Source: Holdemania massiliensis (lineage in GTDB: Bacteria; Bacillota_I; Bacilli_A; Erysipelotrichales; Erysipelotrichaceae). From it: a stretch of 64,000 nt of DNA. Each line of letters begins with the position of its first letter. Position 1 is the first letter of the stretch. The translations under genes and the position numbers were made by a program. The stretch lies in NCBI RefSeq assembly GCF_022440805.1, contig NZ_JAKNTK010000001.1, positions 1-64,000 of the forward strand, in the 5' to 3' direction. The notes below the pieces were generated by a model. It was not told the origin of the DNA. It saw nothing but the letters and a program-made list of their open reading frames with translations, and ran no database searches. This document shows, piece after piece, positions 9,264 to 17,512 of the stretch.

Positions 9264-9286
9264 AAAAGGGGAGATTTCCCCTTTTT
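9264..9286 (+). terminator. Intrinsic terminator after serS
   Basis: AAAAGGGGA / TTCCCCTTTTT hairpin with a very short loop, directly after the serS stop. Confidence 0.8.
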
Positions 9287-9303
9287 GTATGAGGAAAATC
9301 TGT

Positions 9304-9732
9304 ATGATAAGAAAGATGGAAGAAAGAGATCTGGATCGGGTTATTCAGATCTGGTTAGAAGGTAATCTTCAGGCACATCCCTTTATTAATTCTGGTTATT
9401 GGAAATCCAATCTGAGATTAGTTCGTGAGATGCTGCCGAGGAGTCAGGTGTTTATTGATGAACAAGGAGGAATTATCACTGGTTTTATGGGATTGAATGG
9501 CAACAAAATTGAAGGCCTATTTGTTAATTCGAACTTTCAATCGAAAGGTATCGGACGTTCTCTGGTACAGTTGGCAAAATCAATCCATAATGAATTAACC
9601 TTATGTGCCTATAAAAAGAATAAGAAGGCAATCGCATTCTATAATCAAGCAGGTTTTAGCGTTATTGAACAGCGAATAGAGGAAGAAACACAGGAAGAGG
9701 AATTGCTTATGAGGTGGAAGAAATCTTATTGA
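9304..9732 (+). CDS. GNAT-family N-acetyltransferase
   Basis: A small acetyltransferase of the Gcn5 superfamily, 142 residues from this start. The acetyl-CoA binding segment is FVNSNFQSKGIGRSLVQLAK (the Q/RxxGxG/A pyrophosphate loop), preceded by the beta strand IEGLF and followed by the late motif NKKAIAFYNQAGFSV. The substrate cannot be told. An ATG at 9289 is also in frame, but GAGGA at 9291-9295 is correctly spaced for 9304, and the product then begins MIRKMEERDLDRVIQIW as family members do. Confidence 0.85.
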   Translation: MIRKMEERDLDRVIQIWLEGNLQAHPFINSGYWKSNLRLVREMLPRSQVFIDEQGGIITGFMGLNGNKIEGLFVNSNFQSKGIGRSLVQLAKSIHNELTLCAYKKNKKAIAFYNQAGFSVIEQRIEEETQEEELLMRWKKSY

Positions 9733-9765
9733 TAAGAATAGAAGCATTGATTGATAAAATCATAA

Positions 9766-9781
9766 TGTTTCACGTGAAACA
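9766..9781. promoter_or_regulatory. parS site 2
   Basis: A second perfect TGTTTCACGTGAAACA, in the intergenic space after the GNAT gene and again flanked by A and T. Confidence 0.95.
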
Positions 9782-9911
9782 TAAAATTCATGAAGCCTTT
9801 TTATCCGAGTGAGTAAATCTAAAAAATAAAATTAAAGCATAGACAAGAATTTTTTATTCGATTATGCTAACTATGGAGATGGCGCCAGCTCCTGACATCA
9901 GGAGGATGAAA

Positions 9912-10907
9912 ATGAACTATTTGAATTTAAAAGGAACTCCAAGAGAAATTGGTTTTCAATGTGGAAAATATTTTGCCAAACAGGGAATTAATATTTCAGA
10001 CACATTACCACCAAGTACGGAGGAACGAAAAAAGTACAGCATTGCAGTAAAACCAATCTATAAACAAAAATATCCCATGCTTTTGGAAGAAATAGAGGGA
10101 CTTGCGGAAGGAAATGGCTGTAATGAAGAAGCATTAATGACATTTCTTCTAAGTATGTATACCTATACTGCAATGAATTTTTGTACCTGTATTGCTGGAA
10201 TTAATGAGAAGGGACATCCTTTATTAGGAAGAAACAGCGATTTCCTTATAGCCATGCAGTCAATGTATTCCCATTGCCTTATTCAACCTGCGTCAGGCTA
10301 TGCTTTCATTGGAAATACAACAGGTTTTGTTGAAATGGAAGATGGGATGAATGAGAAAGGTCTGGCTGTCGGAATGACCTTTATTTACAGTAAGGAGAAA
10401 CATTTGGGTATAAATGCAGGAATGATTGTCAGAATTCTTTTAGAACAGTGCAAATCAGTCGATGAAGCGATATTATTGCTTAAAAAAATGAGAATCGGCT
10501 CAGCACAAACATTCACTTTAGCGGATCGAAAGGGAAATAGAGCGATTGTTGAATGCAATGCAAAGAGAGTGGAGGTCATTCAGTCAGATTCTGTTCTTTT
10601 TGCAGTAAATCAATTCACCAGTGATTCCATGAAGTCCTATAATCCAATAGGTATAGATGATATGGAGTCTGATCTCCGCTTAAAAACCTGCAGGGAAGCC
10701 TTAAGTCATTCAGACAGACTGAGTGCAGATTATATGAGAGAGGTATTGAGTGGAAAGCAAGGCTTTCTTTGCCAATATGATCGCAGCAGAGGCGGCGATA
10801 CAGTCTGGTCAGTGATCTATGATCTGAATGAAATAGCTGTTTTGTTCTGTGATGGCAATCCATCACGAAAACCATTTAAGAAACTAGATGAAAGACTTAA
10901 TCGTTAA
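9912..10907 (+). CDS. C45-family (acyl-CoA:6-APA acyltransferase-like) Ntn hydrolase
   Basis: A 331-residue protein resembling the C45 peptidase / isopenicillin-N acyltransferase-like group of N-terminal-nucleophile amidohydrolases. Landmarks are the N-terminal LKGTPREIGFQCGKYF, the putative autocleavage and nucleophile region NFCTCIAGINEKGHPLLGRN near residues 88-107, and GFVEMEDGMNEKGLAVGMTF. Members cleave linear amides or transfer acyl chains; in gut bacteria some act on conjugates, but no substrate is shown here. ATG 9912 is preferred over the upstream in-frame starts at 9864 and 9906 because AGGAGG at 9900-9905 is spaced six bases from it. No signal peptide is visible. Confidence 0.75.
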   Translation: MNYLNLKGTPREIGFQCGKYFAKQGINISDTLPPSTEERKKYSIAVKPIYKQKYPMLLEEIEGLAEGNGCNEEALMTFLLSMYTYTAMNFCTCIAGINEKGHPLLGRNSDFLIAMQSMYSHCLIQPASGYAFIGNTTGFVEMEDGMNEKGLAVGMTFIYSKEKHLGINAGMIVRILLEQCKSVDEAILLLKKMRIGSAQTFTLADRKGNRAIVECNAKRVEVIQSDSVLFAVNQFTSDSMKSYNPIGIDDMESDLRLKTCREALSHSDRLSADYMREVLSGKQGFLCQYDRSRGGDTVWSVIYDLNEIAVLFCDGNPSRKPFKKLDERLNR

Positions 10908-10976
10908 CTTTGGTATTAATCTGACTGATTAAAGATGAATTTTGTTGTTTCACAATGCGCATTCTCTAATCCTTAA

Positions 10977-10992
10977 TGTTTCACGTGAAACA
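10977..10992. promoter_or_regulatory. parS site 3
   Basis: A third perfect TGTTTCACGTGAAACA, between the C45-like gene and the SRP RNA gene. Flanking A and T again extend the palindrome to 18 bp. Confidence 0.95.
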
Positions 10993-11062
10993 TTGTAAAG
11001 ATCACTTAAAACTAGGATTAATCATTCCCAGAATCCTTGAAGCGAATTGATCAGGATAAAGC

Positions 11063-11091
11063 TTGCGTAAAGAATTGAAATTCGGTATAAT
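11063..11091 (+). promoter_or_regulatory. Promoter of the SRP RNA gene
   Basis: TTGCGT, a 17-base spacer and TATAAT, with the expected start at about 11098, the 5' end of the RNA. Confidence 0.7.
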
Positions 11092-11098
11092 AATAAAC

Positions 11099-11172
11099 GG
11101 TACAACAAACATATTTGAACCTGGTCAGGACCGGAAGGTAGCAGCCATAAGAATCCCTGTTTGTGTGTACCC
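11099..11172 (+). ncRNA. ffs: Signal recognition particle RNA (small bacterial type)
   Basis: The invariant apical loop and SRP54-binding helix are present (GGTCAGGACCGGAAGGTAGC at 11123-11142, then AGCC). The 5' GGTACAACAAAC arm pairs with the 3' GTTTGTGTGTACC arm to close a single long hairpin of about 74 nt, followed by a T-rich tail. This is the short form without an Alu domain. Its place between serS/tadA and dnaX matches the Bacillus scr neighbourhood. With Ffh it targets membrane proteins co-translationally. Confidence 0.95.
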
Positions 11173-11202
11173 TTTTTATTTTTCTGAATCGAGGTTGAAA
11201 AT

Positions 11203-11748
11203 ATGCCAGGGAACAAACAACAAAAAAATGATGAATATTTCATGCGTCAGGCAATCAAAGAAGCAATGAAGGCTGAACTGTTGGATGAAGTACCTATCGG
11301 AGCAGTCATCGTGCATGATGATAAGATCATCGCCCGCGGATATAATCTGCGCGAAAAGAAACAATCGTCACTCGCTCACGCTGAGATTTTGGCAATAGAA
11401 AAGGCCTGTAAAAAAATAGGTTCCTGGCGTTTGGAAGACTGTGTTCTTTATGTGACATTGGAACCTTGTCCGATGTGTGCCGGCGCGATTCTGCAATCAC
11501 GAATTGCCAAAGTTGTTTATGGCGCCTCAGATCCGAAAGGCGGCAGTGTTGGAACCTGTTTTAACCTCTATGAAATACCCGGTTTTAATCACTATCCAGA
11601 AGTGATCGGCGGAGTTCTTCACGAAGACTGTGCAGCGCTGTTAAAGACCTTTTTTAAACGAAAACGCGAACAGAAAAACAAAATAAAAGAACTGAAAACC
11701 GACGATTCTTCTCATCTTGAACATGAGAAGGAAAACGGCAAAAAATAA
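11203..11748 (+). CDS. tadA: tRNA-specific adenosine deaminase
   Basis: Converts A34 of tRNA-Arg(ACG) to inosine. The zinc and catalytic motifs of the cytidine-deaminase fold are intact: HAEILAIE near residue 60 (His ligand and catalytic Glu) and PCPMCAGA near 90 (two Cys ligands). The product is 181 residues with an unusual charged C-terminal tail of about 30 residues (KRKREQKNKIKELK, then an acidic stretch), longer than the 150-160 residues usual for the family. It lies between the SRP RNA and dnaX, the standard Firmicute order. Confidence 0.96.
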   Translation: MPGNKQQKNDEYFMRQAIKEAMKAELLDEVPIGAVIVHDDKIIARGYNLREKKQSSLAHAEILAIEKACKKIGSWRLEDCVLYVTLEPCPMCAGAILQSRIAKVVYGASDPKGGSVGTCFNLYEIPGFNHYPEVIGGVLHEDCAALLKTFFKRKREQKNKIKELKTDDSSHLEHEKENGKK

Positions 11749-11801
11749 CAAGAACGAATGCAGTAAAAAGATGGGTTTTCATTTTAATGACGACTCATTT
11801 T

Positions 11802-11810
11802 TGTTATAAT
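11802..11810 (+). promoter_or_regulatory. Extended -10 promoter of dnaX-ebfC-recR
   Basis: TGTTATAAT, an extended -10. Transcription would start near 11817, which excludes the in-frame start at 11812 and supports the dnaX ATG at 11839. Confidence 0.65.
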
Positions 11811-11838
11811 AATGAAGTCAGTGAAGGAGGAATCAGGC

Positions 11839-13677
11839 ATGAGTTATAAAGCGTTATATCGGACCTATCGACCGTCCTCCTTTGAAGAAGTCGTAGGTCA
11901 GCAGCATATTGTCACAACGCTGAAAAACGCTGTAAAACAAAATAAAATAGCCCACGCATATCTGTTCTGCGGACCGCGCGGAACTGGGAAAACATCCATT
12001 GCCAAGCTGTTGGCGAAAGCCGTGAACTGCGAAGATCAGCAGAATGCTCCATGCAGTCAATGCCGCAGCTGTCTGGCGATCCAGCAGGGCAATCATCCCG
12101 ATATCGTAGAAATTGACGCCGCATCGAATAATGGTGTTGATGAAGTGCGTGAATTAATTGAAAAAGTCAAATATGCGCCTTTGGAAGGTCGATATAAAGT
12201 TTATATCATTGACGAAGTTCATATGATGTCTTCGGGTGCGTTCAATGCCTTGTTAAAAACTCTGGAAGAACCACCGGCTCACGTCATCTTTATTCTGGCA
12301 ACGACTGAGCCGCAAAAAGTCCTGCCAACGATCATATCCCGGTGTCAGCGTTATGATTTTACCAAAGTCGGACAGAACGAAATCATCTCGCGTGTGCGCA
12401 GTGTTTTGGAACAGGAACATATAGAATGCGAAGATGAAGCTCTCCGTCTGGTCGCTCAGCTGGCAGATGGCGGCATGCGCGATGCCCTGAGCATTATGGA
12501 CCAATGCATCGCCTATGCGCAGAACCACATTACGGCAGCCCATGTTAATGAAATCTACGGTATTACAACCGTAACGGAAAAAATTGAAATGCTTCAGTGG
12601 ATATTCCAACATGAAGCCCAGCCGCTGCTGGAAAAAATCCGGATATTGAATGAAAAAGGCGTGGATATCAAACGATTGACATCCGATTTGATTGAAATAT
12701 TGAAAGAATGCGTTATTTACATCTATACGCAGGATACAACCCTGCTGAATAAAATTGATGAGAAAGAAGCCAATACGATTATCAGCGGAAGAAGTTCGCG
12801 GGATTTGCTGGCATTGATTGATATTCTGATGGAAACCCTGGAAAAATATCGTACAGCAAGCAGTGCCGCTTCTTACTTTGAAGTCGCAGTTTTAAAGATG
12901 ATGGCGGAGCTGGATCAAAGTCAGCGTCCGGCACTGCCGGTCCAACCTGCTTTTACCCAGCCTATTATCCAAGCGGCAGCTGCACAAAATACGGTCCCTA
13001 TTGTGAAATCTACGTCCGAAGTACAAAACATCCCGCAAATGCCAGGTGAGGAAGTTGATTTAACGGAAGACATGCTGTCGGATGAATTGATTCCACCGGC
13101 TCCTCAAACATTGGAAGAAAGTATAGGATCAGTTCAGGAGAAACCTGTTGAAGTTCATCCAGAATTGGAAATTCAACCTTTGAATTACGAATTTGTCATG
13201 CAGCTGTTAACGGGTGCCAATAAAGAGATGCGGATGAAAGATGAAAATCAATGGAAACTGATTGATCAGAAATGCCGTGATCGGGATCTCAACTGTGCGA
13301 GAATTGCGAATCTTTTACGCAATGGAAAAATTGTGGCGAGTGCCGAAAACTACATTCTGATCTGCGTATCCTATCAGGCGTTGGCCAATCAGATCAATGA
13401 TCCGGCGATGAAGGAACAAATTAATCAATTTTGTTACGAAAATCTGGAAATTAAAAAACAACTCTTTGCGATTACCCAGGAACAGTTTAAAATAGAAACA
13501 GACGATTTCCGTATTCGCTCCCGTAATGGAACATTGCCTCAGCCGGCCAATGTCGCTCCGGTAGAAATAGGCAAGGAAATCAAGAAAGAAGACGTAACCG
13601 AACAGGAAGAAAATGTGGTTGATAAGCTTTTTGACCTGTTCGGCGCTGAAAATGTCGAAATCATCGAGGAGGAATAA
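11839..13677 (+). CDS. dnaX: DNA polymerase III subunits gamma and tau
   Basis: The clamp-loader motor subunit, 612 residues. The AAA+ domain shows Walker A GPRGTGKT near residue 45, a four-Cys zinc module (C..CEDQQNAPCSQCRSC) near 64-79, Walker B IIDEVHMM near 122 and the arginine-finger SRC motif in PTIISRCQRYDF. A Pro/Gln/Glu-rich linker (about residues 365-445) leads to the tau-specific C-terminal domain. The ATG at 11839 follows AAGGAGG and lies downstream of the predicted transcription start, unlike the upstream in-frame start at 11812. It forms an operon with ebfC and recR. Confidence 0.98.
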   Translation: MSYKALYRTYRPSSFEEVVGQQHIVTTLKNAVKQNKIAHAYLFCGPRGTGKTSIAKLLAKAVNCEDQQNAPCSQCRSCLAIQQGNHPDIVEIDAASNNGVDEVRELIEKVKYAPLEGRYKVYIIDEVHMMSSGAFNALLKTLEEPPAHVIFILATTEPQKVLPTIISRCQRYDFTKVGQNEIISRVRSVLEQEHIECEDEALRLVAQLADGGMRDALSIMDQCIAYAQNHITAAHVNEIYGITTVTEKIEMLQWIFQHEAQPLLEKIRILNEKGVDIKRLTSDLIEILKECVIYIYTQDTTLLNKIDEKEANTIISGRSSRDLLALIDILMETLEKYRTASSAASYFEVAVLKMMAELDQSQRPALPVQPAFTQPIIQAAAAQNTVPIVKSTSEVQNIPQMPGEEVDLTEDMLSDELIPPAPQTLEESIGSVQEKPVEVHPELEIQPLNYEFVMQLLTGANKEMRMKDENQWKLIDQKCRDRDLNCARIANLLRNGKIVASAENYILICVSYQALANQINDPAMKEQINQFCYENLEIKKQLFAITQEQFKIETDDFRIRSRNGTLPQPANVAPVEIGKEIKKEDVTEQEENVVDKLFDLFGAENVEIIEEE

Positions 13678-13680
13678 CAA

Positions 13681-13989
13681 ATGAACATTCAACATTTATT
13701 AAAACAGGCGCAGCAGATGCAGAATCAGATCGGAAAAGTGGAAAAGGAAATTGAAGCCACGGAATACACTGCAACTGCCGGCGGCGATGCGGTGAAAGTA
13801 ACGTTAACAGGAAAAATGGAAGTAACAGGCATTGAAATCAGTGCCGAGCTGTTATCCGCAGATTCCAAGGAAATGCTTGAAGATACGGTCATGATTGCGG
13901 TCAATGCTGCGTTAGCGGCTGCGGTGAAAGATAAAGAAGAACGCATGAACAAGATTACCCAGGGCGTTAAGATGCCGGGAGCTTTCTAA
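13681..13989 (+). CDS. ebfC: YbaB/EbfC nucleoid-associated protein
   Basis: A 102-residue DNA-binding protein of the YbaB/EbfC family. The N-terminal helix (residues 1-30, rich in Gln and Lys) leads into the conserved VKVTLTGKMEVTGIEI strands, and the C-terminal VNAALAAAVKDKEERMNKIT helix follows; it acts as a tweezer-like dimer. It sits between dnaX and recR as in most bacteria. The ribosome-binding site GAGGAGG overlaps the end of dnaX, indicating coupled translation. Confidence 0.95.
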   Translation: MNIQHLLKQAQQMQNQIGKVEKEIEATEYTATAGGDAVKVTLTGKMEVTGIEISAELLSADSKEMLEDTVMIAVNAALAAAVKDKEERMNKITQGVKMPGAF

Positions 13990-13993
13990 TTGC

Positions 13994-14587
13994 ATGTATC
14001 CAAAGTCATTTGAGCGACTGATTGAATGTTTTCAACTCTTGCCGGGAGTTGGCGCGAAGACCGCGGAACGATACGCCTTTACCATGCTTGATGCTCCCCA
14101 AGAACAAATTGAATTATTTGCACAAGCGTTGATTGGCTGTAAAAAAGACATCAAACGCTGCAGGATCTGCGGTAATATCAGTGATCAGGAAGAATGTCCG
14201 ATCTGTCAGAACGAAAATCGAAATCCGCGGATGATCTGCGTCGTGCAGTCACCTAAGGATGTCATTGCGATGGAAAAAATGCAGGAATATGCCGGAACTT
14301 ATCATGTATTAAATGGATTGATATCCACCTCAAAAGGAATCATGCCGGAAGATCTGAACATCGATGCACTCCTGGAACGAATCACACCGGAAACGGAGGA
14401 AGTGATCATTGCCACCAATGCGACGATCGAAGGGGAAACAACGGCACTGTATCTGGATAAGCTGCTGTCAGGCAAAGGTGTTCTCGTCACGCGCATTGCG
14501 CATGGCCTGCCGATGGGCGGACATCTGGATTATGCCGATGAATTAACACTGATTAAAGCGTTTGAAGGGCGCAAGAGCCTTAAATAA
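13994..14587 (+). CDS. recR: Recombination protein RecR
   Basis: A 197-residue recombination mediator that works with RecO and RecF in loading RecA at gaps. It has the N-terminal helix-hairpin-helix (QLLPGVGAKTAERYAF), the zinc finger CRICGNISDQEECPIC near residues 55-70, and a TOPRIM domain (CVVQSPKDVIAMEKM ... LLSGKGVLVTRIAHGLPMGG). It follows ebfC by four bases and is the last gene of the dnaX operon. A weak GGGAG serves as ribosome-binding site. Confidence 0.97.
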   Translation: MYPKSFERLIECFQLLPGVGAKTAERYAFTMLDAPQEQIELFAQALIGCKKDIKRCRICGNISDQEECPICQNENRNPRMICVVQSPKDVIAMEKMQEYAGTYHVLNGLISTSKGIMPEDLNIDALLERITPETEEVIIATNATIEGETTALYLDKLLSGKGVLVTRIAHGLPMGGHLDYADELTLIKAFEGRKSLK

Positions 14588-14603
14588 GAGAGAAGGGGTT
14601 AAC

Positions 14604-16271
14604 ATGAAAACAGATTTACAAATCGCACAGGAAAACACGATGGACAATATCGAAAAAATTGCGAGAAAGGCCAAAATTGATCCTGATTACCTCGAAGTCT
14701 ATGGCAAAAACAAAGCAAAGATTGATCTTAAGATTATGGATAAGATTGCGGACAACCGCAATGGCAAGCTGATTTTGGTAACTGCGATCAATCCGACTAA
14801 AGCGGGGGAAGGAAAATCAACAACCACGATTGGTTTAGTCGATGGATTAGCGCAAATCAACAAAATGGTTATCGGCTGTCTGCGTGAACCTTCTCTGGGG
14901 CCGGTTTTTGGCTTAAAAGGCGGAGCGACCGGCGGCGGTTATGCGCAGGTTGTGCCAATGGAAGAAATCAATCTGCATTTCACAGGTGATATGCATGCAA
15001 TTACGGCCGCAAACAACCTGATCAGTGCAGTCATGGATAATCATATTTATCAGGGCAATGAATTGAATATTGATCCGACCAAGGTTGTTTGGAAACGGTG
15101 CCTGGATATGAATGACCGCACGCTGCGCAGCATTACTATTGCTCAGGATAAGAAAACGAACGGGGTAGAGCGAAAAGATGGATTCATTATCACCGTAGCC
15201 ACTGAAATCATGGCAATTATGTGTCTTTCTAAAGATCTTCAGGATTTTGAAAAGCGTGTCAGCCGTGCTGTTGTCGCTTATACATATGACGATCAGCCTG
15301 TTACGGTAGGCGATCTGAAAGTGGAAGGCGCAGTGACGCTGGTGATGAAGGAAGCACTGAAACCGAATCTGGTGCAGACTCTGGAAAAAACACCGGTCTT
15401 TATCCATGGCGGACCTTTTGCCAACATCGCGCATGGCTGCAACAGTCTGATCGCAACCCGTATGGCGCTGAAGCTGTCCGATTACGTCGTAACTGAAGCG
15501 GGATTCGGCGCGGATTTAGGGGCTGAAAAATTCTTTGATATTAAGTGCCGTTACGGCGAGCTGAAACCGAATGCGGTGGTTATCGTAGCGACAGCCCGCG
15601 CCTTGAAGCTGCACGGCGGTGTGCCGGCGGATCAGCTGAAAGAAGAGAATGTCCCAGCGATTCTGGAAGGAATTAAAAATCTGGAAAAGCATATTGAATC
15701 GATTAAACAATATCGTGTTCCATATATTGTCGCAATCAATAAGTTCAGCGCGGATACGCAGGCAGAAGTCAATGCGATTCTGAACTGGTGCAAAGATAAC
15801 GGTCATCGTGTTGTCTTGTCTGATGCCTGGGCCAGCGGCGGTGCCGGAGCCGTAGATCTGGCGCAGGAAGTGGTCAGAATGTGTGAAGAAGACTCCAAAT
15901 TTGAACCATTATACGATCTGGATCTGTCATTGGAAGAAAAGATCGGAACGATTGTGCGGAAGATTTATGGCGGACGTTCTGTAATTTTCAGCGATCGAGC
16001 GAAAGCTCAGCTGGAGGAATATAAACAGGCTGGATGGGATAAGCTGCCTGTCTGCATGGCTAAAACACCGAATTCATTAACAGATGACGCCAAGATCGTG
16101 GGTCGTCCAACTGATTTTGATATTCATGTTCAGGAACTGCGAATTTCTGCGGGAGCTGGTTTTGTGGTTGTCCTGACTGGAAATATCATGACGATGCCAG
16201 GTTTGCCGAAAGATCCGGCAGCTCTGCACATGGGAATGAATGAAAAGGGAATTTCGTACGGAATTTTCTAA
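14604..16271 (+). CDS. fhs: Formate-tetrahydrofolate ligase
   Basis: Makes 10-formyl-tetrahydrofolate from formate, ATP and THF. The product is 556 residues, the canonical length. The P-loop-like segment NPTKAGEGKSTTTIGL is near residues 62-77, followed by the family landmarks REPSLGPVFGLKGGATGGG and EAGFGADLGAEKFFDIKCR. ATG 14604 follows AGAAGGGG; a start at 14562 would overlap recR and adds an unconserved leader. It lies 16 bases after recR and may be partly co-transcribed with it. It feeds one-carbon units into purine and initiator tRNA formylation. Confidence 0.98.
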   Translation: MKTDLQIAQENTMDNIEKIARKAKIDPDYLEVYGKNKAKIDLKIMDKIADNRNGKLILVTAINPTKAGEGKSTTTIGLVDGLAQINKMVIGCLREPSLGPVFGLKGGATGGGYAQVVPMEEINLHFTGDMHAITAANNLISAVMDNHIYQGNELNIDPTKVVWKRCLDMNDRTLRSITIAQDKKTNGVERKDGFIITVATEIMAIMCLSKDLQDFEKRVSRAVVAYTYDDQPVTVGDLKVEGAVTLVMKEALKPNLVQTLEKTPVFIHGGPFANIAHGCNSLIATRMALKLSDYVVTEAGFGADLGAEKFFDIKCRYGELKPNAVVIVATARALKLHGGVPADQLKEENVPAILEGIKNLEKHIESIKQYRVPYIVAINKFSADTQAEVNAILNWCKDNGHRVVLSDAWASGGAGAVDLAQEVVRMCEEDSKFEPLYDLDLSLEEKIGTIVRKIYGGRSVIFSDRAKAQLEEYKQAGWDKLPVCMAKTPNSLTDDAKIVGRPTDFDIHVQELRISAGAGFVVVLTGNIMTMPGLPKDPAALHMGMNEKGISYGIF

Positions 16272-16298
16272 CATTAAAACTGACATGAGAATTAGAAA

Positions 16299-16334
16299 TA
16301 ACCACCGACTTCACTTAGCCGGTGGTTTTCTTAT
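16299..16334 (+). terminator. Intrinsic terminator after fhs
   Basis: AACCACCG / CGGTGGTT, an eight-base-pair stem with a 12-base loop followed by T-rich sequence. Confidence 0.85.
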
Positions 16335-16385
16335 TTTTGCCTGTGTCAGATATCCACTAGGGATGTTTGCTAGGGCAAGTAGCAA

Positions 16386-16724
16386 CTATTTTTGATTATC
16401 CAAATAATGAATATACTCATTACCCCATATTTCCAAGACGGATAAAACCTTTTTAAACTTTTCACCGATTTCGCTTAACTGATATTCTACTTTAGGCGGA
16501 ACCTGTTGATATTCTTTTCGTATAATCAGACCTTCTTCTTCCAACTGTTTTAATTGTCGGGATAAGGTAGTATGTGTCATTTTCTCCGGCATTCTTCGCT
16601 GCAGTTCATTAAAACGTAAGGGTTCCTCAGATAAGAGGTACAAAATGAACATTGACCATTTTCCGGTTAAAACTTTTTGAGCCGTGACATAAGGACACTT
16701 TCCAAATAATCTGCGCTGTTCCAT
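16386..16724 (-). CDS. HxlR-family winged-helix regulator
   Basis: A 112-residue transcription regulator with the HxlR/YodB signature: a Cys near the N-terminus (FGKCPYVTAQKVLTGKWS), then LRFNELQRRMP, LSRQLKQLEEEGLI and the wing VPPKVEYQLSEIGEKF. The N-terminal Cys is the residue that senses electrophiles or oxidants in YodB-like members. It is divergent from a flavin-nucleotide-binding-like gene at 16841, with an imperfect dyad between them, so it probably controls that gene and itself. Confidence 0.88.
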   Translation of the reverse strand: MEQRRLFGKCPYVTAQKVLTGKWSMFILYLLSEEPLRFNELQRRMPEKMTHTTLSRQLKQLEEEGLIIRKEYQQVPPKVEYQLSEIGEKFKKVLSVLEIWGNEYIHYLDNQK

Positions 16725-16740
16725 CTATTTTATTCTCCTG

Positions 16741-16767
16741 ACTAGGTATCAATAATGATCGTACTAG
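16741..16767. promoter_or_regulatory. Candidate HxlR operator in divergent region
   Basis: ACTAGGTATC and GATCGTACTAG form an imperfect inverted repeat between the two divergent genes. TGATCGT is also repeated directly at 16756 and 16774. HxlR proteins bind such dyads; the assignment is inference. Confidence 0.4.
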
Positions 16768-16840
16768 AAATATTGATCGTGTAAATTATAATACTCGATA
16801 ACAGGCAAAAAAACAAGCCTGATGAAAAGGAGAGTCAATG

Positions 16841-17239
16841 ATGAATGAAGTAGTGAACTATTTAAGAACGTGCGGAACTTTCTTTCTGGCAACGAGTGAA
16901 GAAGAGAAGCCGCATGTTCGCCCGTTTGGAGCTGTCTGCGAGTTTGAAGGTAAGCTCTATTTTGTAACAAATAACAAAAAGAAGGTTTATCAACAATTAA
17001 AAGAAAATCCAAGCGTAGAACTTTGCGGAATGAGTAAGGGAACTTGGATCCGTGTTTCGGGTGAAGTGAAGGAAGATGATCGGCGGGAAGCGCGGCTGGC
17101 GATGATGAATGAAAATCGACAGGCACTAAGCAGTATGTATACAGTGGATGATCATCTCATGACAGTTTTCTATTTTGTACAAGGAGAAGCAACCCTTTAT
17201 TCGTTTACCGAAGAACCCAAAAAAATCCAGCTTGACTGA
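16841..17239 (+). CDS. Pyridoxamine 5'-phosphate oxidase-like flavin-binding protein
   Basis: A 132-residue split-barrel protein of the PNPOx-like superfamily. It has the usual opening (YLRTCGTFFLATSEEEKPHVRPFGAV), then LYFVTNNKKKVYQQLKENPSVELC and a strand IRVSGEVKE. Such proteins bind FMN or F420-like cofactors and often reduce quinones or other stress compounds; the substrate is not known. ATG 16841 is favoured by spacing from AAGGAGAG, with ATG 16838 as alternative. Its partner is the divergent HxlR regulator. Confidence 0.85.
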   Translation: MNEVVNYLRTCGTFFLATSEEEKPHVRPFGAVCEFEGKLYFVTNNKKKVYQQLKENPSVELCGMSKGTWIRVSGEVKEDDRREARLAMMNENRQALSSMYTVDDHLMTVFYFVQGEATLYSFTEEPKKIQLD

Positions 17240-17480
17240 ACTAAAACTACAGTCCCTGTTAACAAGAAAATAAAATGTCATAAAACAAGACTTTCTATCC
17301 ATAGACTGAAATCCTGAAAAAAGAATTCCTTCTTAATGCTTGCAAGCGTAAATTTGAAGTCAGGAAATGCAGAGGATCCGCTTATTTACGCCAAAACAAA
17401 GGGATGGAATACCCGTAGAAAACAAAATTCTGGAAATCCGACTTGTTCAACTTTGTTTTCTTTTCACAGCCCCTGGAAAA
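17240..17480. other. Intergenic region without a recognised gene
   Basis: I see no ORF with a ribosome-binding site here. The only structure is the short palindrome GCTTGCAAGC near 17338. The downstream promoter is listed separately. Confidence 0.4.
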
Positions 17481-17489
17481 TGGTAAAAT
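17481..17489 (+). promoter_or_regulatory. Extended -10 promoter upstream of the PUA-like gene and mnmG
   Basis: TGGTAAAAT, an extended -10, 24 bases before the start at 17513 and followed by AGAGGTGAG as ribosome-binding site. Confidence 0.5.
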
Positions 17490-17512
17490 AATAAGCATAG
17501 AGGTGAGTTTTC

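Noticed and set aside
10944..10959. A possible fourth parS (TGTTGTTTCACAATGC)
   Set aside because: Only one half (GTTTCAC) resembles parS; the right half does not pair. ParB sites tolerate few changes.
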